A stretch of 12,295 nucleotides of DNA from Lachnospiraceae bacterium (GCA_024684155.1 JAIKXK010000349.1:1-12295); one strand, 5' to 3'; positions 1 through 8,016 are shown, numbered from the stretch's first letter. Notes: generated by a model from the letters alone, not told the origin. A program made the numbers and translations.

Positions 1-1
1 G

Positions 2-1840
2 GAAGTTCTACCAAAAACTCGTACCTTCACCTATGACTTAGGAAAAGAGGACATTGTCTATGGCCTAGGGGAAAACATGGGTGGTATCAATAAACGAGGA
101 AAATCCTATGTCAGCTACAATACAGATGATCCACATCACAGACAATCTATGCCGTCTATGTACGGAGCACATAATTTTTTTGTTATAGATGGTAAAGAAG
201 TCTTAGGGATTTTTGTGGATTCCCCTGCAAGAGTTGTATTTGATGTGGATGTAAAGGGCAGTGAGAAGGTAGAGGTGACTGTAGAATCACCAAATGTAAA
301 ACTCTACGTCATTACAGGAGAAACTGCCTATGGAGTTACCTTAGAGTTTTTGAACATCATAGGACGTTCATTTTTACCTCCTCTTTGGGCCTTTGGGTAT
401 GGCCAAAGCAGATGGGGGTATAAGAATTACAAAGATATCAATAAAGTAATTTCTCAGTATAAAAAAGTAGGAATTCCATTGGATTACATCTGTATGGATA
501 TTGATTATATGGATCGTTATATTGATTTTACCGTCAATGAAAAACGCTTTCCAAATATAAAGGAATATATACAGGAAAAGAAAAAGGAAGGGATTCATTT
601 AGTTCCTATTATTGATGCAGGTGTTAAAGTAGAACCGGGAAATGAAACCTATGACATGGGAATTGCCAATCATTATTTTTCAACTAATGAAGAAGGAAAT
701 CCTTTTTTTGCTGCGGTGTGGCCAGGAATGACACACTTTCCAGATTTCTTTAAAAAGTCAACAAGAGAGTGGTTTGGACTAGAGTATCGAAAGTTGACAG
801 ACTTAGGGTTTGAAGGCTTTTGGAATGATATGAATGAGCCATCAATTTTCTATAGTGAATATTCAACAAAACAAACAAAATTAGATCAGATTTTAGATTT
901 TTTGTTACCTTCCAGAGCAGAGACAAAGGAAGGTTCTAAAAATAATGCTTACCACGATTACCATCATTTCTATCATGAAGTAGATGGAAAGAGGATGAAT
1001 CACCATGATGTACATAATCTATTTGGAGGCCTTATGATTCGGGCATCTGGTGAGGGATTAGATAAACTGTTAAAGAAACGTTATTTACTTTTTGCAAGAT
1101 CTTCCTATATTGGAGCACATCGATACGGAGGAATTTGGACAGGGGATAATCATTCTTCCTTTGAAATGTTAAGGCAAAATTTAGTTCATATGGCATCTTT
1201 AAATATGTGTGGATTTTTGTATAGTGGTGCTGATACGGGTGGATTTGGAGGAAATTGCAGTAGAGAATTATTGCTTCGATGGTTGGCATTTTCTGATTTT
1301 ACACCTCTTATGAGAAATCATTCCGCTTTGGCAACGAAAAATCAGGAATGCTATCGATATGACCATCCAGAGGATTTTAAAAACATTATTGCGTTACGAT
1401 ATCGACTGCTTCCATATATTTATTCTGAATTTATGAAGGCTGCATTAAAAAAGGATATGTACATGAAGCCTTTAGGATTTGAATATCCAGAGGATGAAAA
1501 AGCAAGAATGATAGAAGATCAGCTTCTCGTAGGAGAAGGGATTATGATTTCGCCTATTCTAGAAGAAGGTAAAACGAAACGGCAGGTTTATTTGCCGGAA
1601 GAGATGATTCTGGTCCGTTTTGATGGAAAGAATTTTTTGGAAAAGAAGTATCAAAAAGGAGAAATGGAAATAGAAGTTCCATTGGATGAAGTGGTATTTT
1701 TTATTCGAAAAGATAAAAGTGTTTGCGTGGCAAATAAGCTGGTAATGAATACCATGGAACTGGATTTAGGGGATGTAAAACACATAGGTTATGATGTGGA
1801 TTATGAGCAGTATAAGGATGATGGGGAAATAAAACTATGA
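2..1840 (+). CDS. GH31 alpha-glucosidase (5' end outside window)
   Basis: Retaining glycoside hydrolase of family 31, probably releasing glucose from the non-reducing end of alpha-linked oligosaccharides in the cytoplasm. No signal peptide can be judged because the N-terminus is missing. The frame is open from base 2, before the first ATG at 77, and already encodes the family motif YGLGE, so the ATG at 77 is internal; 612 residues are visible. The catalytic nucleophile is the Asp in WNDMNEPS (bases 827-829, residue 276 of the visible part). The acid/base Asp lies in WTGDN (bases 1145-1147, residue 382). The MNE after the nucleophile points to an alpha-glucosidase; GH31 alpha-xylosidases usually carry a KTDFGE-type motif. 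CMDIDYMD is a typical active-site strand. The stop overlaps the start of the sugar symporter by ATGA, so the two are co-translated and the substrate is probably what the symporter imports. The exact linkage specificity (maltose, isomaltose, other) cannot be read here. Confidence 0.92.
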   Translation, partial: EVLPKTRTFTYDLGKEDIVYGLGENMGGINKRGKSYVSYNTDDPHHRQSMPSMYGAHNFFVIDGKEVLGIFVDSPARVVFDVDVKGSEKVEVTVESPNVKLYVITGETAYGVTLEFLNIIGRSFLPPLWAFGYGQSRWGYKNYKDINKVISQYKKVGIPLDYICMDIDYMDRYIDFTVNEKRFPNIKEYIQEKKKEGIHLVPIIDAGVKVEPGNETYDMGIANHYFSTNEEGNPFFAAVWPGMTHFPDFFKKSTREWFGLEYRKLTDLGFEGFWNDMNEPSIFYSEYSTKQTKLDQILDFLLPSRAETKEGSKNNAYHDYHHFYHEVDGKRMNHHDVHNLFGGLMIRASGEGLDKLLKKRYLLFARSSYIGAHRYGGIWTGDNHSSFEMLRQNLVHMASLNMCGFLYSGADTGGFGGNCSRELLLRWLAFSDFTPLMRNHSALATKNQECYRYDHPEDFKNIIALRYRLLPYIYSEFMKAALKKDMYMKPLGFEYPEDEKARMIEDQLLVGEGIMISPILEEGKTKRQVYLPEEMILVRFDGKNFLEKKYQKGEMEIEVPLDEVVFFIRKDKSVCVANKLVMNTMELDLGDVKHIGYDVDYEQYKDDGEIKL

Positions 1841-3297
1841 GTGAAAAACAGACAAAGAAGAATTTAATTTTCTATCCATTAGGAACTGTAGGACGAGACA
1901 TGATTTATGCCTTGTTTACAAACTTCCTGTTACTCTACATTATGTATACAAGAAATCTTACCAATGCACAGCTTGGGGCTGTGACAGCCATTATGGTAGC
2001 GGCAAGAGTTTTTGATGCCTTTAATGACCCTATTATGGGAAATATTATTGAAAGAACAAGAAGTAAGTATGGAAAATATAAACCATGGTTGTTAATAGGA
2101 GTTCTTTCAACCTGTGTAGTTGTAACCTTAATGTTTAATACATCTTTAGATGGATGGAATTTTATTATCTTTTTTGGCATTATGTATTTTTTATATTCCA
2201 TTACCTATACCATGAACGATATTTCTTATTGGGGAATGGTACCGGCACTTTCTTCTGATGGAGAAATGAGAGATAAGTTTACAGCAAGAACCACACTCTT
2301 TGCGGGTATTGGAAATGTGTTAGCGTCGGTGATGATTCCAGTTTTAACCACGGGGGCTTATGCTTTAGGAGGCAGTGCAAAAACAGCTTATGGAAGAATT
2401 GCCCTTGTAATTTGTATTATTACACCAATCTTTATTTGTTTTACTTTATTTGGAACAAAAGAAAATCGTGATGATATGAAAACAGAAGCCCCGCCTATAT
2501 CTTTTAAAAAGATTTGGACTACCATTACAGGAAATGATCAGCTTCTTTGGATGTGCCTGGTATTCTTACTTCAAGAAACTGGAAATGGTATTGTTCTTGC
2601 AGGAGTTGGATCAAACTATATATATTTTGAATTTGGCTACGAGGGAGGATTATATTCTACCTTTACTACTATAGGTATGTTAGCAACTGCTTTTCTTATG
2701 ATTTTTTACCCAGCTATTTCAAAGAAATTCCATCGAAATAAAATGGTGTTATATATGGGAATTATAGGAACCATAGGATATATTATTCAGTTAATTAGTG
2801 GAGTAGCTATGGAAGCGACTATGACCAAGTTTTGGATTTTTACCATTGGTTTTATGCTTGCTAATTTTGGTCAATATGGTTTGTATCTTGTAATGATGAT
2901 TTCTATTATCAATACCGTGGAGTACAACGAGTATAAATATGGAACCAGAGATGAAGCAATTATTACCTCCATGCGACCATTTTTAACGAAACTTGCCAGT
3001 GCCATTTCTGTTATGATTGCATCTTTGTCTTATATGATTTTCAAAGTAACAGATTTTACGAATCAGATTTCCTCTTATGAAAATCAGGCGGAGAGAGGAG
3101 TCATTACCTCTGAAGAACGCTCTTCTCTTATAGCTAATGTCATATCTAATGTGGCAGACACACAAAAAACAGGACTATTACTATTTATGACAGTAGTACC
3201 AGCCATAATGATGATTATCTGCTGTTGGCTGTATCGAAAGTACTATGTTTTAGACGAAGAAAAATATGATGAGATCTGCCGAGAACTAAAAAAGTAG
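1837..3297 (+). CDS. GPH-family cation:sugar symporter (MelB-like)
   Basis: Inner-membrane secondary transporter of the glycoside-pentoside-hexuronide:cation symporter family, within the major facilitator superfamily. It has 486 residues and about 12 hydrophobic segments. The diagnostic family motif lies after the second helix: DAFNDPIMG at residues 60-68, followed by RTRSKYGKYKPW. D60 and D64 correspond to the two Asp residues that bind the coupling cation in the melibiose carrier MelB. The C-terminal cytosolic tail (VLDEEKYDEI) is usual for the family. The ATG lies in the ATGA overlap with the upstream glucosidase, with a GGGGA purine stretch at 1823-1827 about 9 bases upstream, so translational coupling is likely. 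The pairing suggests uptake of an intact alpha-glucoside or similar oligosaccharide that is hydrolysed inside. The cation and the sugar cannot be predicted. No hairpin with a plain T-run follows immediately, but structured repeats begin 6 bases after the stop. Confidence 0.93.
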   Translation: MSEKQTKKNLIFYPLGTVGRDMIYALFTNFLLLYIMYTRNLTNAQLGAVTAIMVAARVFDAFNDPIMGNIIERTRSKYGKYKPWLLIGVLSTCVVVTLMFNTSLDGWNFIIFFGIMYFLYSITYTMNDISYWGMVPALSSDGEMRDKFTARTTLFAGIGNVLASVMIPVLTTGAYALGGSAKTAYGRIALVICIITPIFICFTLFGTKENRDDMKTEAPPISFKKIWTTITGNDQLLWMCLVFLLQETGNGIVLAGVGSNYIYFEFGYEGGLYSTFTTIGMLATAFLMIFYPAISKKFHRNKMVLYMGIIGTIGYIIQLISGVAMEATMTKFWIFTIGFMLANFGQYGLYLVMMISIINTVEYNEYKYGTRDEAIITSMRPFLTKLASAISVMIASLSYMIFKVTDFTNQISSYENQAERGVITSEERSSLIANVISNVADTQKTGLLLFMTVVPAIMMIICCWLYRKYYVLDEEKYDEICRELKK

Positions 3298-3303
3298 TAC
3301 GCG

Positions 3304-3351
3304 CTTGCTAAGCACCGATGTCAAGTAAAAGTGCTCTACGTGAAAAGCAAG
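3304..3351. repeat. Diverged partial copy of the palindromic element, inverted
   Basis: Nested inverted repeats begin just after the symporter stop: CTTGCT (3304-3309) pairs with AGCAAG (3346-3351), and inside it AGCAC (3311-3315) pairs with GTGCT (3331-3335). On the minus strand the segment contains TTCACGTAG, a spacer of 13, then GACATCGGTGCTTA. The larger element at 3453-3588 contains, on the plus strand, TTCACGTAG, a spacer of 14, then GACGTCGGTGCTTA. The second block matches in 13 of 14 positions and the order and spacing are kept, so this is a related copy lying the other way round. It could also serve as a weak terminator for the symporter mRNA, although no good T-run follows. Confidence 0.6.
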
Positions 3352-3381
3352 GGTCATTTTTCTATACTTAAGGAAATGGCC
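3352..3381. repeat. Short inverted repeat of unknown role
   Basis: GGTCATTT (3352-3359) pairs with AAATGGCC (3374-3381), with one G-T wobble and a 14-base loop. It directly abuts the previous dyad. There is no T-run after it, so it is not a convincing intrinsic terminator. It may be part of the same structured 3' region of the symporter mRNA. The bases from 3382 to 3422 show nothing I can name. Confidence 0.35.
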
Positions 3382-3452
3382 AAAGGACAATAAAGAAAAT
3401 ACAGTGTTATTTAATCCTGGCTCGGCTCATTGCTGTAGTTTATAAAAATAAT

Positions 3453-3588
3453 AAAATAAGAGTATCTGTATTCACGTAGGTGACCTTGAATCGGACGTCG
3501 GTGCTTAAGGAGCGAAGCGAGTTTAGCATCCGCTACGTTCGATTAGGAGCGGGAGCGTGTCACCGGTGAGTACAGACACTCTTATTTT
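3453..3588. repeat. Long palindromic element (MITE-like or structured RNA)
   Basis: A near-perfect inverted repeat. Bases 3453-3475 pair with 3566-3588, with one mismatch (3464/3577) and one G-T wobble (3471/3570). A further six pairs follow, GGTGAC (3479-3484) with GTCACC (3559-3564). Inside is a second hairpin: AATCGGACGT (3489-3498) with ACGTTCGATT (3535-3544), and GGTGCT (3500-3505) with AGCATC (3525-3530), closed by a purine-rich loop holding GGAGCGAAGCGAG. The interior is visibly richer in G and C than the flanking genes. No ORF of note lies inside. It lies between two converging genes, which suits a non-autonomous mobile or REP-like element, or a folded RNA. An AT-rich extension (TATAAAAATAA at 3441-3451, mirrored at 3582-3592) lengthens the arms. 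From memory, similar sequences recur in Lachnospiraceae genomes, but I cannot verify this here. Confidence 0.7.
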
Positions 3589-3598
3589 TATAAAAAAA

Positions 3599-3648
3599 CT
3601 ACGGCTGCAATGAGCCGTAGTAATTTTTACGGCTGCAATGAGCCGTAG
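3599..3648. terminator. Two tandem copies of a terminator hairpin
   Basis: Two near-identical hairpins share the loop GCAATG. The first has stem CTACGGCT (3599-3606) with AGCCGTAG (3613-3620). The second has stem ACGGCT (3629-3634) with AGCCGT (3641-3646), extendable by one A-T and one wobble pair. Read on the minus strand they follow the stop of the activase-like gene by about 6 bases, and the distal hairpin is followed by seven Ts, the classic intrinsic terminator form. Read on the plus strand the first hairpin is followed by TAATTTTT, so the pair can also stop transcripts from the symporter side. The duplication includes the spacer-side bases, suggesting a recent tandem duplication. Confidence 0.85.
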
Positions 3649-3654
3649 TTATAT

Positions 3655-6600
3655 TTATGAAACCTTCGTTGCAGCATCCTCAGAGGATTTTGCAATTTCT
3701 TTGTTTAGGTTCTTTTGAGCAGTTGAAAGCATAAGTTTGATTCGGTTCAACTGGTTAACTTCAGAAGCACCTGGATCGTAGTCAATAGCTACGATATTTG
3801 CAGTAGGGTTCTCATGACGAAGCTTTTTGATAACACCTTTTCCTACAACGTGGTTTGGTAAACAACCAAACGGCTGAATACATACAATGTTAGAAGCTCC
3901 AGTTTCAATAAGTTCCAACATTTCTCCAGTTAAGAACCAACCTTCACCTGTTTGGTTACCAGTGGATACAATATGTTCTGCATTCTTTGCAAGATCTTCA
4001 ATATGAGCTGGAGGATCAAATCTCTCTGACTCTTCAAAGGCTTTTCTTGCAGCGGAACGTAACCATTCAAAGAAGGAAATAAGCATATTGTTCATACGTT
4101 GTGATTTCTTTGAATTTCCAAGGTTTTCCGTACGGAAGTTTGTGTTATACATGCAGTAAAGCAAGAAATCTGTTAAATCAGGTACAACTGCTTCAGCTCC
4201 TTCTGATTCGAGTAAGTCTACTAACTGATTGTTGGCTGCTGGAAGGAATTTTACCAAGATTTCACCTACAACACCTACACGAGGTTTTTTGATATCGCGA
4301 AGTGGAAGAGTATCAAAGTCTTTGATAATATCACGACACATCTGTTTGTACTTTCTATGAGATAGTACGTGGTCAGACGTAACAAAGTCTAATACTTTCT
4401 TTTTCCACTGTTCATGCAAAGCATCTGCAGATCCTTCTACTAATTCATAAGGACGTACACGGTATAAGCAACGCATGAAGATATCACCAAAGATTAATGC
4501 ATAAAGTCCATGCTGTAAAAGCTTAGGTGTAAATTTAAATCCAGGGTTCTTTTCCAAACCTACCATATTAATGGAAATAACAGGTACATCAGGATATCCA
4601 GCTTTTGCTAAGGCACGACGAATAAATCCGATGTAGTTTGATGCACGACAGCCACCACCAGTTTGAGAAATCAAAATAGCAGTCTTTGACATATCGTATT
4701 CACCACTCTTAACAGCAGCCATTAACTGGCCAACAACAATAAGAGAAGGGTAGCAGGCATCATTGTTTACATATTTTAGACCAACATCCACACATTCTCT
4801 TGAAGGAATCTCAGGAACAATCAGGTTATAACCAGCTGCATTAAAGGCTGGTGCTAAAAGTTCAAAGTGGATTGGTGACATTTCTGGACAAAGAATGGTG
4901 TAGTTTTCCTTCATTTCCTTTGTAAAGACGACACGTTCGTAGTTAGAAGGAACAATTTTTCTTTCTACCTTTCTTCTGTCTCTAACACGGATTGCAGCAA
5001 GAAGAGAACGGATTCGGATTCTTGCAGCACCTAGGTTATTTACTTCATCAATCTTTAAACAGGTATAAATCTTACCTGAATTTGTCAAAATGTCTGAAAC
5101 GCAATCTGTAGTTACAGCATCCAACCCACAACCAAAGGAGTTGAGCTGAATCACATCTAAGTTTTCAGTTTTCTTTGCATAGTTTGCTGCAGCATACATA
5201 CGGGAGTGGAACATCCACTGATCCATAACAATTAAAGGTCTTTCTAATTCTCCAAGGTGGGAAATGGAATCCTCAGTAAGAACAGCCATACCATAAGAAG
5301 TAATAAGCTCTGGAATACCATGGTTAATTTCAGGATCTACATGGTAAGGACGACCACAAAGGACAATTCCTCTACGTCCAGTTTCTTCTAAGTATTTTAA
5401 TACTTCTTCACCCTTTGCCTTCATTTCGTTTCGGAAAGCTTCCTGTTCTTCCCAAGCTGCGTGAGCAGCAGCACGAACTTCAGACTCTGAAATAGAAAAT
5501 TCCTCATCAAAAACCTTTACCAGCTGATCTGCTAAAATCTTTTCAGAAGTAAATGCCATAAACGGATTTAAGAAACGGATTTTTCCACTGGTAATTTCGT
5601 CTACATTATTTTTAATATTTTCTGCATAAGAAGTTACAATAGGGCAGTTGTAGTGGTTATTTGAATCAGGGAACTCGTTTCTTTCATAAGGAACACAAGG
5701 GTAGAAAATAGTTTCTACACCATTGTTAATTAACCACTGAACATGTCCATGAGCTAATTTTGCAGGATAACATTCAGACTCACTTGGGATGGATTCAATA
5801 CCTAACTCATATACCGCTCTGGTAGAACGAGGAGATAGTTTTACAGAGAATCCTAATTCCTTAAAGAAGGTTGCCCAGTAAGGATAGTTTTCATATAAGT
5901 TTAATACTCTTGGAATACCGATAACTCCACGTGTAGCTTCCACTGCAGGAAGAGATTTGTATCTAAATAATCTCTTATATTTAAAGTCATAAAGGTTTGG
6001 AATATTGTCTTTATTCTTTTCTTTACCTAGACCACGTTCACATCTGTTACCAGTGATGAACTTTCTATCATTACCAAAGTCGTTAATGGTAAGTAAGCAG
6101 TGGTTGTTACATCCCTGACAACGAGTAAGGCTTGTTTCATAAGTAAGATTTAAAATTTCGTCCATGGAAAGCATGGTAGTAGAGTGATTATCTTCGAAAC
6201 GTTCTTTTGCAATTAAAGCAGCACCAAAGGCTCCCATAATACCAGCAATGTCTGGACGTATTGCTTCAACACCGGAAATCTTTTCGAAGGAACGAAGTAC
6301 GGCATCATTGTAGAAGGTACCACCCTGAACAACTACGTGGTTTCCAAGATCTTTTGCATCAGAAAGTTTAATAACTTTGAATAATGCGTTTTTAATAACA
6401 GAGTAAGCAAGTCCAGAAGAAATATCAGCAACAGATGCTCCTTCCTTTTGAGCCTGTTTTACTTTTGAATTCATAAATACAGTACATCTTGTACCAAGAT
6501 CAATAGGATGTTTTGCAAAAAGAGCTTCCTTTGCGAAATCTCTTACGTTAAAGTTCAAACTCTTAGCAAAGGTTTCGATAAAGGAACCGCAACCAGAAGA

Positions 6601-7938
6601 GCAGGCTTCATTTAACTGAACAGAATCTACGGTATTATCTTTAATTTTGATGCACTTCATATCCTGACCACCAATATCTAAGATACAGTCTACTGCAGGA
6701 TCGAAGAAAGCAGCTGCATAGTAGTGTGCAACAGTTTCTACTTCACCATCGTCTAACTGGAAGGCAGACTTTAATAAAGCCTCACCATAACCGGTTGAGC
6801 AGGAGTGAACAATATGAGCATCCTTTGGAAGCTTTTCGTTTATTTCTTTCATGGCACGGATAGAAGTCATTAAAGGACTACCGTTATTATTATCATAGAA
6901 AGAATAAAGCAATGAACCATCTTCACCAACTAAGGCAACCTTAGTAGTAGTGCTACCGGCATCAATACCTAAATAGCAATTTCCTGAATAGGTAGAAATG
7001 TCGCCGGTTTTTACATGGTTATTTCCGTGACGCTTTGTAAATTCTTCATAATCTACTTCATCTTTAAACAGAGGCTCCATACGGGCAACCTCAAATTCCA
7101 TATGAAGTTCTGAAGAAAGTTTATCTAAAATAGTATTTAAGCTTTGAGATTTATCTTCCTTATAATTAAGTGCAGAACCAATTGCAGCAAAAAGATGTGA
7201 GTTATCCGGAATAATGGTATGCTCATCATCAAGCTTTAAGGTCCTAACGAAGGTTTCACGTAGCTGATCCAAGAAGTGGAGTGGTCCACCTAAGAATGCC
7301 ACATGACCACGAATTGGCTTACCACAAGCTAAACCAGAAATGGTCTGATTTACTACAGCCTGTAAAATAGAAGCTGATAAATCTTCTCTGGTAGCACCTT
7401 CGTTAATCAATGGCTGGATATCAGTTTTTGCAAATACACCACATCTTGCAGCGATAGGGTAGATGGACTGATAGTTTTTTGCATATTCATTTAAACCAGA
7501 GGCATCTGTTTGGATTAAAGAAGCCATCTGATCAATGAAGGAACCAGTACCACCGGCACAGATTCCGTTCATACGCTGTTCCACGTTACCATTTTCAAAA
7601 TATATAATTTTTGCATCTTCTCCACCTAACTCAATTGCCACATCTGTTTGAGGGGCATAGAAAGTGAGGGCAGAAGATACTGCAATAACTTCCTGAGTGA
7701 AAGGGATATCTAAATGCTTTGCTAATGTAAGGCCGCCGGATCCTGTAATAACAGGAAAGATTTTAGCGTCGCCTGTAATTTTGAAAGCATCTTCCATTAA
7801 TCCTTTCAAGGTTTCGCGAATATTAGCATAATGTCTCTTGTAATCAGAGAATATTAGATTGTCGTTCTCGTCTAAAAATGCAACTTTTACAGTGGTGGAA
7901 CCAATATCGATTCCTACTTTATAAAACTTATTGCTCAT
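3655..7938 (-). CDS. Fused 2-hydroxyacyl-CoA dehydratase activase / HgdB-like protein
   Basis: A 1427-residue cytoplasmic protein of the BadF/BadG/BcrA/HgdC activase family joined to dehydratase-like domains. Domain 1 (about residues 5-260) is an ASKHA ATPase opening with GIDIGSTTVKVA. Its C127 (CAGGTGSF) and C166 (ARCGVF) match the two cysteines by which HgdC dimers hold a [4Fe-4S] cluster. Domain 2 (about 322-577) repeats the fold (GIDAGSTTTKVA), with C446/C450 (CSSGCGSF) and C485 (TRCTVF). A linker with C607, C610, C614 and C633 could bind another metal cluster. Next come a DUF2229-like region (from about 671, GVIGIPRVLN) and a HgdB-like region (about 1000-1400) ending with IQPFGCLPNHVVGKG. 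The family uses ATP to inject an electron into a dehydratase at very low potential. Proteins of this fused type are common in Clostridia, but I know of no firm substrate. No separate dehydratase subunits lie beside it. The ATG has AAAGG upstream and a promoter at 7975-8003; tandem terminators follow. Confidence 0.9.
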   Translation of the reverse strand: MSNKFYKVGIDIGSTTVKVAFLDENDNLIFSDYKRHYANIRETLKGLMEDAFKITGDAKIFPVITGSGGLTLAKHLDIPFTQEVIAVSSALTFYAPQTDVAIELGGEDAKIIYFENGNVEQRMNGICAGGTGSFIDQMASLIQTDASGLNEYAKNYQSIYPIAARCGVFAKTDIQPLINEGATREDLSASILQAVVNQTISGLACGKPIRGHVAFLGGPLHFLDQLRETFVRTLKLDDEHTIIPDNSHLFAAIGSALNYKEDKSQSLNTILDKLSSELHMEFEVARMEPLFKDEVDYEEFTKRHGNNHVKTGDISTYSGNCYLGIDAGSTTTKVALVGEDGSLLYSFYDNNNGSPLMTSIRAMKEINEKLPKDAHIVHSCSTGYGEALLKSAFQLDDGEVETVAHYYAAAFFDPAVDCILDIGGQDMKCIKIKDNTVDSVQLNEACSSGCGSFIETFAKSLNFNVRDFAKEALFAKHPIDLGTRCTVFMNSKVKQAQKEGASVADISSGLAYSVIKNALFKVIKLSDAKDLGNHVVVQGGTFYNDAVLRSFEKISGVEAIRPDIAGIMGAFGAALIAKERFEDNHSTTMLSMDEILNLTYETSLTRCQGCNNHCLLTINDFGNDRKFITGNRCERGLGKEKNKDNIPNLYDFKYKRLFRYKSLPAVEATRGVIGIPRVLNLYENYPYWATFFKELGFSVKLSPRSTRAVYELGIESIPSESECYPAKLAHGHVQWLINNGVETIFYPCVPYERNEFPDSNNHYNCPIVTSYAENIKNNVDEITSGKIRFLNPFMAFTSEKILADQLVKVFDEEFSISESEVRAAAHAAWEEQEAFRNEMKAKGEEVLKYLEETGRRGIVLCGRPYHVDPEINHGIPELITSYGMAVLTEDSISHLGELERPLIVMDQWMFHSRMYAAANYAKKTENLDVIQLNSFGCGLDAVTTDCVSDILTNSGKIYTCLKIDEVNNLGAARIRIRSLLAAIRVRDRRKVERKIVPSNYERVVFTKEMKENYTILCPEMSPIHFELLAPAFNAAGYNLIVPEIPSRECVDVGLKYVNNDACYPSLIVVGQLMAAVKSGEYDMSKTAILISQTGGGCRASNYIGFIRRALAKAGYPDVPVISINMVGLEKNPGFKFTPKLLQHGLYALIFGDIFMRCLYRVRPYELVEGSADALHEQWKKKVLDFVTSDHVLSHRKYKQMCRDIIKDFDTLPLRDIKKPRVGVVGEILVKFLPAANNQLVDLLESEGAEAVVPDLTDFLLYCMYNTNFRTENLGNSKKSQRMNNMLISFFEWLRSAARKAFEESERFDPPAHIEDLAKNAEHIVSTGNQTGEGWFLTGEMLELIETGASNIVCIQPFGCLPNHVVGKGVIKKLRHENPTANIVAIDYDPGASEVNQLNRIKLMLSTAQKNLNKEIAKSSEDAATKVS

Positions 7939-7974
7939 ACAAACACCTTTCTTTTTTTACATACAAACATAGAC

Positions 7975-8003
7975 ATTATAAATAGGTAATATCTAAAAAA
8001 CAA
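7975..8003 (-). promoter_or_regulatory. Sigma-70-type promoter for the activase-like gene
   Basis: On the minus strand there is a perfect -10 box TATAAT (7980-7975) and a moderate -35 box TTGTTT (8003-7998), separated by exactly 17 bases. Transcription should start near 7968, giving a leader of about 30 bases that carries AAAGGTG ahead of the ATG at 7938. The -35 match is only TTG plus one further base (4 of 6), so activator help is possible. Confidence 0.65.
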
Positions 8004-8016
8004 TCGACAAATCGAT
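8003..8016. promoter_or_regulatory. Dyad next to the minus-strand -35: candidate operator
   Basis: ATCGA (8003-8007) and TCGAT (8012-8016) form an inverted repeat around the spacer CAAA. The dyad touches the -35 box of the minus-strand promoter and lies about 70 bases upstream of the plus-strand -35. That position suits a regulator of the activase-like gene. The half-site is short and AT-rich sequence produces dyads by chance, so the call is tentative. I do not recognise it as the site of a named regulator. Confidence 0.3.

Noticed and set aside
77..79. ATG at 77 as the start of the glucosidase
   Set aside because: The same frame is open back to base 2 and encodes YGLGE, a conserved GH31 motif, just before this ATG; the gene is cut by the window edge.
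3298..3654. CRISPR array or tRNA gene in the repeat-rich gap
   Set aside because: The repeats are inverted and unequal with no regular spacers, and no cloverleaf with a T-arm GTTCRA box is present.
4101..4292. Short plus-strand open frame inside the activase-like gene
   Set aside because: Antisense shadow of a clearly coding frame, with no ribosome binding site or recognisable domain.
3655..7938. The large protein as an accidental fusion or assembly error
   Set aside because: Chains of about 1400 residues with this domain order are a recurring family in Clostridia, and the frame is uninterrupted with all key motifs intact.
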